64,000 nucleotides of DNA. Source: Datisca glomerata. Lineage: Eukaryota; Streptophyta; Magnoliopsida; Cucurbitales; Datiscaceae. Of the stretch, positions 1-11,187 are shown piece by piece. The DNA lies in the NCBI GenBank assembly GCA_003255025.1, contig QANY01008203.1, positions 558,001 through 622,000 of the forward strand, read 5' to 3'. Position numbers and translations under genes: made by a program. A model generated the notes under the pieces. The model ran no database searches. It was not told the origin of the DNA and saw only the letters and a program-made list of their open reading frames with translations. The first letter of the stretch is position 1, and each line of letters opens with the position of its first letter.

Positions 1-59
1 GATGTAAATTTATTAATTAAATTTTGGTATTTAAATTTGTTTAAAATATTTTTTACGAT

Positions 60-225
60 AGAGAGATGATAGGTTGAGTGTGTATAAAGTTAATAAGTTA
101 TAAATATAATAAAAAGGATAAATGTCTTTTAGAACGTTGGACTTGGAGAGAAAGAAGGGGACGGGGGATGATAGGTTGAAAATGTATAAAGTTAATAAGT
201 TATAAATATAATAAAAAAGATGCAA
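60..225. repeat. Diverged tandem duplication, about 102-bp period
   Basis: The stretch from about 68 (gataggttgagtgtgtataa) recurs from about 170 (gataggttgaaaatgtataa), and both copies run on into the same AT-rich text. A third partial echo lies near 275. No coding content is visible. Confidence 0.6.
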
Positions 226-539
226 AAATCTATTGAAACATTGGAGTTGGGGGACAGAGAAAGAGAGAGAGATGATATTGATATGTTGAGTGTGTAAATA
301 AAAAAAATAAAAAAAATAAGAGAGAGTTAAAATAAGAGTGGGATTGAAGAGAGAGGGAGAGAGAGGATGATGTGTATTAACGAGTAAAATGTGATAACTA
401 GAAAGGTTTTTTGGGGAGAGACATAGAGATGGATTTTTAATATATTTTAGAATGAAGTTTATTTTATTTAAAGGTGTTTAATTTTTTTTAATATATATAA
501 TTATTTTTTCCCGAAAAGTGGCCCCTTAAATTGGGGGTC

Positions 540-581
540 ATAGGCCCAAACCTATACTGCCTTCGGCTTGAGCCGCCCCTG
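540..581. mobile_element. Right terminus of a hAT-like element
   Basis: The sequence ending ttgagccgcccctg at 581 is, reversed, CAGGGGCGGCTCAA, which resembles the terminal inverted repeats of plant hAT elements related to the zinc-finger MYM-type transposases. The GC-rich text before it fits such an end. The other end would lie outside the window, so neither length nor target duplication can be tested. A second terminus of this style is at 11187. Confidence 0.35.
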
Positions 582-584
582 GGC

Positions 585-795
585 ATGTGGTATCATTAGA
601 GAATTACATACTCAACTATATATACATATATAAGATAAGTAATATTTATGTATATATTTAAAGTATAAATAGTTTATTATCAATTCATTAAATATACAAT
701 GACATGCGACGTAGTTGTAGGTAATGAAAATTGACATGTGGCATCATTAGAGAATTACATACACAACTTTATATATATATATATATATATAAGAT
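585..795. repeat. Two-copy duplication ending in (TA)n
   Basis: catgtggtatcattagagaa near 585 recurs as catgtggcatcattagagaa near 733. Both copies continue into an AT dinucleotide tract and then aagat, with a period of about 148 bp. It probably arose by slippage or unequal exchange. Confidence 0.6.
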
Positions 796-1089
796 GTTGG
801 GTAGCATCATTGTGATTGCCAATCTGTATGATGTAATTATACAGGTGATAAACACATACCTCGTCAAAATATGTTATTGATATGTTTATTGTCGACATTA
901 AGTATTTAAACCTAAAAATCACTACAAAAATGAAACGTGCAATGCATGTGTTTTGCATTATTATAAATGTGATCTACTAAAATTTATTTGTAATATGTAT
1001 GTACATTCATATATGTCGTATATTGATGATATAGATATTAAAGTGCAAGAAGAAAATGGTGTTGACGAGTCATATAATCAATCATGTTT

Positions 1090-1335
1090 GTAAAGGGTTT
1101 TTTTCGGTATGGAGAACTCTCTATGAACAAATGATAAAGATAATAATTTAAAGAGAGAATGAGAGAATAAAGACACCACCATCATTTACGTGAAAACCCA
1201 TTAAAGAAGAAAAACCACAGGGAGGTTGTTGTTATTCACTAGTGTAAAGGATTTTACACACTTGTTGATTAAAGAAGAGAGGAAAGGCAATGCCTTTAGT
1301 TGAGGTTTGCTTAGAGAATGGAGAAAAACTCTAAG
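1090..1335 (+). repeat. Left inverted-repeat arm
   Basis: This arm pairs with 4115-4360 in inverse orientation, including gtgtaaaggattttacacac against the mirrored copy near 4190. There are small indels and scattered substitutions between the arms, so the element is not recent. Confidence 0.65.
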
Positions 1336-1974
1336 AAATCCCTCCCAAAATGCCAAAAACCAAATCAAACGCCATCCTCAACAACAAAAGTAGGAACATA
1401 AACAACAATGGGTTGGAAGCAGAGATTGGAACGACAACAAATACAAAAATGGAAATGGAACAGAAAATAGTAAAGTCGTTTCTTGCATATTCGATTGGTT
1501 TATTTCTTTTACATCATTATCAACTTCTAAAAAAATGAGGGGAGAACTTATTTGACTCGTGATAAACAACGTTTTGAGTTGAAAAATCTCAAAAAATGAA
1601 AAGTCCTGAAAAACGGGAAAGTTCTCAAGAAAGGAAAAGTCTTAAGAACGGGTACGAAATTAGCTCGATAACAGTAAAAGTCTTGAGAACGGGAATGGAA
1701 TTAGCTTGGCAATAGGAAAGTTCTGAGAACAATCAACTTCAGAAATCAAATTACATTTATTAGAAGCCAACTACATGATGAATCTTATATCATCAAGAAG
1801 ATACATAAGTCTACTTATTGAAGAAATTTACGGAATTCAATTTGGAGCTCTCAATCAAAACTTGCAATGTCATAGCGCAGGCTGTCAACTCTCTCTCTCT
1901 CTTCTTCGACAATGGAACTAAGGGTGTATGTCCTTGGGAGGGGTAGTTCATAAGTCTCATTCTAAAAAAAAATT

Positions 1975-2460
1975 AGAAACGGGTATGAGCTTAAAAAGCT
2001 CAAGCTCATGAAGATTTGTTGTCTACGAACGACGTTTTCTAAAAAAATTGGAAACGGGCCCCCGAGCTTAAAAAGTTCAAGTTTATGAAGATTTGTTGTC
2101 TACAGGTAACATTTTCTAAAAAAATTGGAAACGGGCCTCTGAGCTTAAAAAGCTCAAGTCTATGAAGATTTGTTGTGCAGTATTCTACTTGTGTAGTGGG
2201 TGTATGGGCTAGCCCATGGTGCGGTCATCTATGAGGATGGCATTTTCTAAAGAAATTAGAAACGGCCCCTGAGCTTAAAAAGCTGAAATCTATGAAAATT
2301 TGTTGTCTATGGACGGCGTTTTCTAAAGAAATTGGAAACAGGCCCCTGAGCTTAAAAAGCTCAAGTCCATGAAACTTTGTTGTCTACGGATTATTTTTTC
2401 TGAAGGAAAATTAAAACGGATCCCTGAGCTTATAAAATACTTAAGTCCATGAAGATTGGT
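1975..2460. repeat. 77-78-bp minisatellite, six copies
   Basis: The landmark gagcttaaaaag (slightly varied) starts at 1986, 2064, 2141, 2271, 2348 and 2426. Spacing is 77-78 bp, except for one unit enlarged by about 53 bp. Each unit also carries gaaacgggcc upstream and gaagatttgttgtc downstream. Confidence 0.7.
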
Positions 2461-3499
2461 ATGTGCAAGCATCATCTTCTTAAAAGGAAGAACGAGAATA
2501 GAAGAACATAACGACAAAATAAGAAAAGAAGTTAAAGAAAGACATTCAGCTTCAGTAAAGAAACACTAAGGAAAGAAGAGCTAAAGAACAGGGCTAAGCA
2601 AAAGACTGCCAGGAGTAAAGGAAAAAGAAACGAGAAAAGAAAGGAAAATTTTGAAAGCAGAAAAAGAAAAAATAAGGAAACGGGAGAAACTCTACTAATA
2701 AGCTCGTACCAAAGAAAACAAGAAAAATTCTATCAGTAGAAGTAGGGCATCAAACTCAATCTCCTACAATGAAATTATGAAACGGTACACTCGCTCTTTA
2801 CTCATTTCAATAAATTATTCTTGTACAATATTCATGTCACAGATCTTATCGACGAGAGAAGGAAAATGAAAAATGAAGAAACGGGGGAACTCTATCGATG
2901 AGCCTGTAGGAAATCAAAACGGGGCCATGACTCTATGGAGGGAGCCTAAGTTCTTGGGAGTGTCCATAGACATCGTTCTCAGAAGAAAATCAGAAACTAA
3001 TTAGAAACTTCAAAACAGAAATATCCTTGTTTAAACGGATCAGACAATGCTCAAATAAATCAAAATGGAAACAAATGTGAACAGGAAAAGGAACCTGAGA
3101 CATGAAGAACTACCTTGAACGGGCAAAGCACTTGCTAAACTATGAAAGAACAGGAAGAAAATGTGCCTGGTTAAACGAAAACAGAGTGACAGGAAACCCA
3201 CGCCTACAAGAATGCTGAAGCGGGAGACCTCGCCAGAGCGGGAAAGAATGCTGAAGCAGGATACCTTGCCAGAATGGGAAAGAACGTTGAAGAAGAAAAC
3301 CGGAGACAAATGAAAAGACTTGAAATAACAGACGTAACAACAGAATAAGAAATGACCAACCATTACACATCAATAAGTGAAACTTATTGAGTGTAATTGG
3401 GGCAAATGAACAGGGAAAAAACCCAAGACACGTGTACAGAAAGAACACTGAAGCGGAAAACCTCGTCAGATCGGGGAAGAATGCTGAAGCGGGGAACTA

Positions 3500-3780
3500 T
3501 CACTTCTAGAATGGGGGACAATCATTTCTGGAACGGGATGACTATCTCTTCTAGAACGGGTGTCTATCGTTTCTGGAACGGGTGACTATCACTTCTGGAA
3601 TGAGATGATTATCGCTTCTAGAACGGGTGCCTATTGCTTCTAGAACGGGAGACAATCACTTCTGAAACAGGATGACTATCGCTTCTAGAACGGATGGCTA
3701 TTGCTTCTTGAACGAGTGACGATCGCTAATGGAATGGGGATGATCACTTCTGGAATGAGGGACCATCACTCCTAGAGCGG
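3500..3780. repeat. 22-23-bp minisatellite, about 12 copies
   Basis: Degenerate units of the form gaacgggtgactatcgcttct repeat from about 3500 to 3780, with gaacggg as the most constant part. The array lies inside the inverted-repeat element. Confidence 0.7.
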
Positions 3781-4114
3781 GAAAGAACAACAGAACGGGA
3801 ACCGACATCTCGAGAACGAGAAATCATTACCTCTTGGACAGGATGGAACATCAGAACAGAAATGAGGTTCAGACTGACAGTCAAGTGGTTGTGATTGATT
3901 GGCACAAACCACGAGGAACCACCAAGTGGCTATGACTAATTGAGTTATTGAGGATAAAACAGCTGAAATGAATGAGCAAAGTAAAGGACCCCACGCCTGA
4001 AAGGTAATTCCATCAGCTGAAAGCACATGGGATGTAATCATCCCCTTTATTATTATTATTGTTGTTGTTGTTGTTGTTGTAAGGTCTATAAGTACAGGCT
4101 CATGCAAAAAGAAA

Positions 4115-4360
4115 AAGGAGAGGCGAGAAAGAGACCTAAGCAAACCTTAATTAAAGGCACTGCCCTTCCTCTCTTTTCTTATCAACAAGTGTGTAAAATC
4201 CTTTACACCAGTGAATAACAACAATCTCCCCGTGGTTTTTCTCTCTAAGAAATTTTCACGTAAATGATGGTGTATTTATTCTCACATTCTCTATATTATG
4301 ATCTTTATCAATTATTCGTAGAGGGTTCTCCATACCGAAAAAAGTTTTTTATAGTTTAAA
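4115..4360 (-). repeat. Right inverted-repeat arm
   Basis: Mirror of the left arm at 1090-1335. Read forwards it has the look of LTR R/U5 sequence: a TATA-like element near 4088, then the stretch ccgtggtttttctctc and an acgtaaatgatggtgt segment, which are common in plant copia LTRs. Confidence 0.6.
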
Positions 4361-4365
4361 CTTGT

Positions 4366-5166
4366 CATAGGAGGTCATAGTCATTCTCTCTATCAACCAT
4401 TGATAGCTGGTTGCAGTCAATAGAAAAAAGACAACGAAACATTTTTCAATATTAGTAGCTCTTAATGTTTCATGAGATACATTTCTATTTTGTAATTTGT
4501 TCTCAATATATTACAATACATAAGGCATAATTGTTTGTTTAACTGATTTCAATATCATTATTAATCAGATAAAGTAAAATGGTCAATTTTGTGGGCATAA
4601 TTTTTCTCAAAATGGATGAGTTCTAAATGTGTTGAATTTTATAATTAAATCATAAATATTATTAAAATTTTCTTATTACTGTTTAATGTTTGATGATATA
4701 TTTGTATTGTAAATTGTAAATTGTTCTCACTATTATAGCAATACATAATGTATAATTATTTTTTTAAACTGTTTTAAATATATTCATGAGGTATGGTAAA
4801 ATGTTTAATCTTGGAAGTGATGTATTGGTATTTTAATATTTTTTACTCTTGAATTTCAGTAAACATGAAATATGTATCTATCGTTCTTAACTGAATAGTC
4901 ATTACTTTCGCAGAGTTTTACATTCATGTTGATAATTGTGCTACATATTGATCAAGAATTCATAAGTTTTCTTAGTAATTGTAATAAATAAATGTGTATG
5001 AGTTTGTGTGTCGATACACACATACATACTTTGGTATTTTAAGTATAAGGGTACTTTTTAAAATTGATCTAATTTTGATGTACAAAAATATTTTTTTTTA
5101 AAGTATAAGGTTAAGTTCAGAAATTGATATAGTTATGTCGAACAAAGATGCCAAAAAGTCTCTCTA
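4366..5166. other. AT-rich intergenic DNA
   Basis: No gene, structured repeat or element end was recognised. There are only short, degenerate repeated AT-rich phrases around 4440-4800 and 5035-5110. Confidence 0.5.
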
Positions 5167-5171
5167 AGCCC

Positions 5172-5900
5172 TGTTGATGTGAAAAATATTCTGGCATCAA
5201 CCATCGAGAGTCTGCCACATGTCGCTTGGTGATTCGTCTAATAGTCTACAAAAAATCAAGAAATATCGTGAAACCAGTAGGCTGGGCACTATGAGGGTGC
5301 CTTATCTAATGAACTCCGACGATCAAGTCAGTAGAGTGTTTTAGGAAGAATTAGTATTGTGGAGAATTATTTATCATTTAATGTGGAGAATTGTTTACCA
5401 TTTAATGGTGATCATTATATATTAATAAATAATTTTCTGTATCAGTCAAACATCCAGATTCAATATATCTTCTTCCTTATTCTGATAAGGAATAGAAATA
5501 TTTATAGAGAATATTCTCTGATGAGGATATTTTGGTTATAATCTTATCTTCTTTGACAACCATTGAGATTGACGGATAGATTTGGTGTGTGCCTATCATT
5601 TTCTTGTATGACTGATTATTATATCTTATCATGACATGAAAATGATATCGGCTATCTTGAGTAGCCACGATCCTAGGTATGGAATTACATCATCATTTGT
5701 ATGACCTCGGTAGTGTAAGTATAGGTGCGGTCGTGTCCATCGATCTGGTTGTGGAGAGTGTCTCGATCATCATGGTGACTTCGATCCCGGTGGAGTCATC
5801 GGTTTGGACTTAATGAGGGCCTACCCGAGAACGGAAGTATTGAGTCTTGTTCAAAAATATTATTGAGCAGATTAAAACCCATGTGTTTTTACCCCATACA
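5172..5900 (-). mobile_element. Solo Ty3-gypsy LTR with perfect target duplication
   Basis: The 729-bp segment begins TGTTGATG and ends CATACA on the plus strand, so read on the minus strand it runs TG...CA. It is flanked by perfect 5-bp direct repeats AGCCC at 5167-5171 and 5901-5905. On the minus strand it has a TATA-like TATAAATA near 5497-5506 and a U5 box ctgacttgatcgtcgga (5315-5331) typical of plant gypsy LTRs. No internal domain follows, so this is a solo LTR left by LTR-LTR recombination. Confidence 0.8.
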
Positions 5901-5905
5901 AGCCC

Positions 5906-6528
5906 CATTTATATATAGAATAATTATAGATTACTCAAATAATTAATCAAATTTTAAATGATTAAGTGATATGATAATGATTTATGAATTGATATTTTAT
6001 GAGTAATTAATAATTTAATAAATTAACTTATGAATGATGAATCACTTAGAAATTGATCAATTAAATGGTCAATGCAGAATTACTCTTATATATTATTGAT
6101 AATTGATATCGATATTGAGTTAACTACTTCCATGTGAAATTTAAAAAACACCTTTAAATTTTTTATTCGTCGTTTTACATAAATTGACTATGTAAGTTAA
6201 ATGGTTAAAAGAAAACAATTAACAAACACTGATTAATTGCTAATGATTGACTTTTTAATTAGAATTGACGAGAGGAGCTTTAAGGATCAAAATTGATAGC
6301 GGTACAACTACAAACTTAACTTTAGGGGGTCAAAATTTGTTTTTTACGCAATATATTTTTGTATTCTGAGATTTATGCCATTGTGTGTGGTATCGGATCG
6401 GACACATGAATTATCAGAATTATAGCTGTTTTAAGCATCACGCGTGTACTTGATACATCTCTCATTTTATTTTTATGGGTCTAAGGGTGTGTTTGGTTGT
6501 GGTAATCCACATGGTAAAGTACGTACAG
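5906..6528. other. AT-rich intergenic DNA
   Basis: No gene seen. The phrase gggtgtgtttggttgtgg at 6485 resembles a MITE end, but no clean partner with a target duplication was found. Confidence 0.4.
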
Positions 6529-6853
6529 TACTACAATATGAATTTTCGACGACGGGACACAACGGAGCACCAAGACACCGTCGTTACAGAAAATTTGAAA
6601 CACAAAAATGACGGGGCATCGACGCCCCGTCATGTTTTTAATAGAATCACGGGGCAAAAAGGACGGGGCCAGGAACCCCCATAATGTTTTAGTAGAATCA
6701 CAGGACAAAACGATGGGGGCTAGAACCCCCGTTGTATTTGGCAAACAAAATAAACTTTCACTCCCACTCTCTTTCCCATCCCATTCCCTCTCTCATCCAA
6801 ATGTGCCCTAGCCTCTTCTTCCCCACGATTGAGAAGAAAAATGGTGGCTAACT

Positions 6854-7114
6854 GTGGAAGGAGAACCCCACTCTTCGGCTTCCACGAGAGCTCTACTCAG
6901 CAGTTCAACATCATCACCATCATTATCATCAAGTTCTTTGGTTTCGGATGCTACTAAGCTACACGAAATCGCCTCTATGAACCCCACCTCTGCTTTCCGG
7001 TGCTCTCTTCGGAATCTAACCTTTTCAGGCTTGGTCATTTGTAATCTGATTATGTTTTTTACTTCAATTTTTGTTGTGGACATTGAAAATAAAAGCTTAG
7101 GTTATGCGTCTTGA
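6854..7114 (+). pseudogene. Serine-rich exon-like ORF inside the CACTA-like element
   Basis: An 86-codon frame whose first ~30 residues are rich in Ser, Thr and Ala, followed by a hydrophobic stretch of about 20 residues. GC content is higher than in the surroundings. I do not recognise a family. It may be a captured first exon, or chance within a low-complexity stretch. A competing frame opens on the reverse strand over the same bases. Confidence 0.25.
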
Positions 7115-7595
7115 AAGTTGAAGCAGCCTAGAAATTTGACTTTAGATGTTATGTTATATCTAAATGTGAAAAACCTAAAGCAAAGAGGGGCATGGTCTCT
7201 GAATTCTTCTTCACCCTTCTTCTTCTTTAGTCCTCATCCTCCTTCCCTTTCCTCTTCCCACCCATTCTTGCTACTCGGACATAATGTTCAAGCAACTTGG
7301 AAGTTTTGAAAGGTTTTGAAGAACTAGTGTTTCAAGGATTTCTAAACGTTCACATCTTGTCTGGTACTTATCTGTTTGATGGTGTTGTCTATGATAATTC
7401 AAACATAATAAGAATGTATGTTAGTTTTAGTTTCCAATTTTAATTTGATGCATTAGAACATCTTAATTACCAATTTGCTCATTATTAGCTGGTGTTATAG
7501 AGATCTCAATGTTGCTAATTTGGGAGGAGAACTGATTGAAAACCTGGGGATGTTCACTTCTATAGAGGCGATGTAAGTGGCAACTGTATGTAGAT

Positions 7596-7640
7596 GTGCG
7601 AGTTTATTGTATTAATGGTGGATTTGGACCTGTCTACAAG
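7596..7640 (+). pseudogene. Receptor-kinase glycine-loop fragment
   Basis: Bases 7617-7640 encode GGFGPVYK, identical to the glycine-rich ATP-binding loop common in plant receptor-like kinases. GTATAT, a plausible splice donor, follows at once, and many receptor kinase genes have an intron at this point. Upstream residues do not extend the match and a stop lies in frame at 7566-7568, so only a short captured fragment, or a coincidence, can be claimed. Confidence 0.3.
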
Positions 7641-8247
7641 GTATATTCCTATTTCAGAATAAGAGTTTTTGAAAATATAGTCATTGTTTTGTCCATGCTA
7701 ATCATTATACTCTCTTATCGCACGTGCATAAAGATATTTTTTGTTAGTCATGAAGCTACTCACTGGTTTAGCTTGAAGTTTGAATACATTTTCACTTTAC
7801 TTATGTTAAGCATGCTGGTCTTTCCTAAATACTGAGAAAAGTAAGATGTGTTGACTGATGTAACTCCTGCACAATTGTGAGTAAATTAATCACTTTGCTT
7901 TGATGATTTTCGTAGTCTCTGTCTGATGGTTGCTAATATAAGGTGAGCTTTTCAGACTAGAGATGTGTTTTTATGTGTTATGTAATATGAGCGCGATCAA
8001 AATTTGTATCTGCATTCTAGTTAGTTGTGATTTTAGTTTTTGGCTTCCTAAATTCTTATTATTTAATGATGGATACGATGGTTTGGAATTTAATTTGATA
8101 AGTATGAATGTTAATTATATACTATTACTCAATCTCACCTACAATTCAGAAAAAAGAAATTCATATTCAAGGCCATCCGTGCGAATTGACATTTCTACAT
8201 TAATTTTTTTGTAGTATTTCTAATTTTTCTCTTTTGTTTTGTAAAGA

Positions 8248-8376
8248 ATGACAGAAGAAGCTACGAATGGAAATCCATGGCCACCAGACACGCCCACAAT
8301 GAGATTAATAGCAAAGGCGACTTTTGAAATTGATGACCATTGGAGAATTGTAGAGATTATTCACAAGAGGTTTTAA
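8248..8376 (+). pseudogene. 42-codon exon-like ORF, unrecognised
   Basis: A short frame begins ATGACAGAAG just after a pyrimidine-rich stretch ending GTAAAG, a good splice-acceptor context, and ends at TAA. The predicted peptide has a balanced, coding-like composition (a PWPPDTP motif, then mixed charged and hydrophobic residues). No family is recognised. It sits between the CACTA-like subterminal blocks, so capture from a host gene is possible. Confidence 0.25.
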
Positions 8377-8730
8377 TTTCTAGGTTCTTTTGATATTGTC
8401 TACTTTGTTAATATATAAGTCTTTGTTTCCTATCTGAAGAAACTACTTTTTAAGCTTATAGTATTAGAGACTCTTTTTTTTTAAAATTAACTTGAGGTTG
8501 TAGGTTTGATTGTAAAGGCAAACTATGGTTTCAAAATAAAAAATAAAATAAACAGACAACGGTTGCTCTAGCAGCCGTCGTCAAATGCAATTCATCAGTA
8601 CGACGATTGCTGGGGCACATGTCGTGAAAAATGTTTGATTTTTTACGACACCTTTGACGACAACGGGCGCTTACCCGTCATCTTTGATTTTTAACGACGG
8701 GTAATCCCCGTCGTTAAAAACAATTGTATG

Positions 8731-10774
8731 ATAAATTTATTTTTCAATACTTTTCCATGTTTGTTCAAGTATTCTCATTTGACATAATAAAATTATTTAA
8801 CCTAGTTACATAACAATATCACATTACTTTCCCTACCATTCCCTCAAAAATCTATTTTACCAAATAAGTTTCTCAATTCATTTACCTATCTTACAACAAC
8901 ACATCTACACATTTTTTAAAATAACTTTTACTTTCCCAAATCCACATAAAAGAACATTATTTGTTTCAATTCTTTCTACTTGATTTTGATATTTTATTTT
9001 CTTCAAGACCAAAGTCTCACAAAAGTGTCATAAAATATTTCAATCTTGAAATCTCATCAGATCTCGTTCTAATCCTGTTGGAACCAAGCCGATCACGATA
9101 CCAAATTTTGAGATTTTTTCATCCCTTCTTACCCTCATCCCGAGAGGCCCGTTCCGCAAACTCGTCTCGAGGTCGTCTCGTGAGATTAAGATATGCACGT
9201 TAATTAGAATGAATGATATAAAATATTAAGTTCGAATTAAGGATAGATAATCTCTTCATATCTGCATAATATAAAATTTAAATGATTAAAAAGCATGTTA
9301 ATAATATCAATTTTTAAATTAAAAATTATTTCATACCCTAAAATAAATATTATTCATAAACTATCAATGTTCAAAATATTAAAATTATAAAATGGGGATA
9401 TAATGGGATTGTTTATCACGTCTCATTTTTTGTGTGGAGAATTGGACCCATAGGACGGAGCTACGAAAGGGGGGGGGGTTTCCTGAATCATGTATATTCC
9501 GTTTTAGATTGTATTTAACCGAAATAAAACAAAAATGTGATTCCTTATTCCGTTTTGTTCCTGTGCTAGAACTAAAATATTTTTCCTGTTCCAGCCGGAG
9601 CGGAACAAAATTGATAACCATGGTATTCATATATACTGAAGAAAATATATATATATATATATATATATAACGGGAAAACGGTTATGTATTATTATGTATT
9701 AATATGAATGATGGTTATTTATATAAGATTTAATTTTGATATAAAAGAGGAAAATTTATATGTTATAATTAATTTTGTGATATCGAAAAAAATTAATCAA
9801 GTACAACTTGAATTATTAAGTTGTGACTAGAGAATCTGTATACAATTTTTCTATGTAATTTTGAACAATCTGTCATTAAATTTATTTGTACGGTGTAAGT
9901 AAAAAACATTATTTTAGTTTTTGGCGTAGTAAGAGAAAAATAGTTGATTTTATTTTATTTGTGAAGTTAATAAAATAATTAATGAATTAGTGCGTAAAAT
10001 GATGTATATATAAAAGATATTATGTATTAAAATCTATAAATAAGCATTGACAACAAATTAAAACTTATTAAAAAAGAAACTATAAATAATCAATGATTTT
10101 ATTACTTTCATATAATTTACATAATATTTTTATAACTTTATCAAATTTTCTCAACAATTTTACCCAAATTTCTTATATAGCAAACAATGAAATCATTCTT
10201 TTCTAATAACTTTAATTTTTTATTTAACCATATGCTACCAAACATGATAATCTTAATATTTTTTCATCTAACTTTACCATATAAACTTATATGATAATTA
10301 ACTCTTCATGTACCAAACCACTCCTAAATGATAATTAGTGATGAGGTGGCGTTGAAAATTGGCGGCTGCGGCTGAAAACGCTGGAGTGTTGGAATTTTAT
10401 TATTTTATTTAATGAGATTCAGATATATTGTAAAATAATTAAGTTAATAATGGTGATTCAGATATATTGTAAACTAATAACTATTGCTTAGGGACACATT
10501 AACCAGCAAGATAAGGTATCCAAATCATTATGAATGTGATTACCGTTTTTATCATCATATAGTTCAATGGAGATGATATATATATTTGGGTCAAAGTACA
10601 TTAAGAATATGTATATATATCTTAAATATTGAAAATTAAGAATGAAAAAAAAGAAAAATATAAGTTTATATAAATCTCTTTAGTTCTTATAATTATAATT
10701 TTATTCGTTTCTTTATGAGACCGAACAATGAAAGCAATAATAAAAATGAAATCCTATACAAAGTTTCTTCCTCA
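8731..10774. other. Intergenic DNA without recognised genes
   Basis: Mostly AT-rich. A less AT-rich patch at 9050-9200 and another at 9430-9620, with a run of ten G at 9469-9478, have no open frame I can assign. A (TA)n tract lies at 9646-9669. Around 10270-10325 the text accaaaccactcct resembles a MITE end, but no partner was fixed. Confidence 0.4.
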
Positions 10775-11187
10775 GCATTAGATGGTGATTGTTTGAGAAA
10801 GCATTGTTTGTCTCAATCTCGAAATGTCTTGAAATCTATGGTGAATCATCCGATTTTGATGGTTTAAATCTATTTTATGAGCTAAAGTTGTCTAAAAAAC
10901 TTTACAAAAAGAAATTAAGATTCTTAACTACATAAAAAGAGTTCCGAACGCAAATAGTGCTTATAAATCTTCTTTTAATTACTGTATCAATAATAGTTGC
11001 TCCTGCGGAAAAAAAAGTTTTTCAAAATTGAAATTAACAAAACCTGACTTAAGGCCAACAATGTCACAAGAAAGATTAAATGAATATAATAATCTAATTA
11101 ATAATTATGCATCTGTTTAAAAATAAGGGAGGTCTTGTTTTCAGTGTTCACACTGAAGGCCTCGTACAAGCTTGAGTCGGCCCCCTG
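10775..11187 (+). pseudogene. hAT transposase C-terminal relic and terminus
   Basis: Broken frames still read as the C-terminal dimerisation region of zinc-finger MYM-type/TTF-type hAT transposases: SDFDGLNLFYELKLSKKLYK near 10853-10912, then after frameshifts TVSIIVAPAE and FSKLKLTKPDLRPTMSQERL around 10980-11090. In this family the segment mediates dimerisation of the transposase. The catalytic core is missing. At 11174-11187 gagtcggccccctg, reversed CAGGGGGCCGACTC, is a hAT-like terminus placed where the 3' end should be. At least two frameshifts and a stop make it non-functional. Confidence 0.7.

Larger units (their letters stand above)
1086..4365. mobile_element. 3.3-kb element bounded by long inverted repeats
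   Basis: The outer ~250 bp on each side are diverged inverted copies. The left side contains tttttttcggtatggag, acgtgaaaacc and gtgtaaaggattttacacac, and the right side contains the reverse complements in mirrored order. The interior has no transposase-like frame but carries two unrelated GC-richer minisatellites (1975-2460 and 3500-3780). I see no convincing target duplication. It could be a non-autonomous TIR element of MULE type. The right arm read forwards also looks like the R/U5 part of a retrotransposon LTR, with a TATA-like tataagta near 4088, so two opposed LTR fragments are an alternative. Confidence 0.55.
6529..8730. mobile_element. CACTA-like element with possible captured exons
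   Basis: The left end reads tactacaatatgaattttcg and then a block of GC-rich palindromic subterminal repeats (6545-6745: acgacggg, gacgccccgtc, ggaaccccc). The right end carries the same style of block (8560-8718), including the palindrome aacgacgggtaatccccgtc at 8693, and finishes ttgtatga, a degenerate inverse of the left end. Dense cgacgg/ccgtcg subterminal repeats around a CACTA-type terminus are characteristic of En/Spm relatives. No transposase is visible. The interior instead holds exon-like pieces: a serine-rich stretch at 6854-7114, an eight-residue GGFGPVYK motif at 7617-7640 followed by GTATAT, and a 42-codon frame at 8248. Degenerate ends make the boundaries approximate. Confidence 0.42.

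Noticed and set aside
3040..3448. Overlapping reverse ORFs of 107 and 102 codons
   Set aside because: They cross minisatellite-like, non-coding DNA of the inverted-repeat element, overlap each other in different frames, and have a skewed Phe/Leu/Ser content.
3772..4143. Reverse ORF of 123 codons
   Set aside because: It translates a GTT/ATT simple repeat as Thr/Ile runs and has no domain; judged chance.
6482..6810. Small MITE with ends agggtgtgtttgg / ccaaatgtgccct
   Set aside because: The ends are similar, but the interior is CACTA-type subterminal repeat and no target duplication fits cleanly; the CACTA-like reading explains more.
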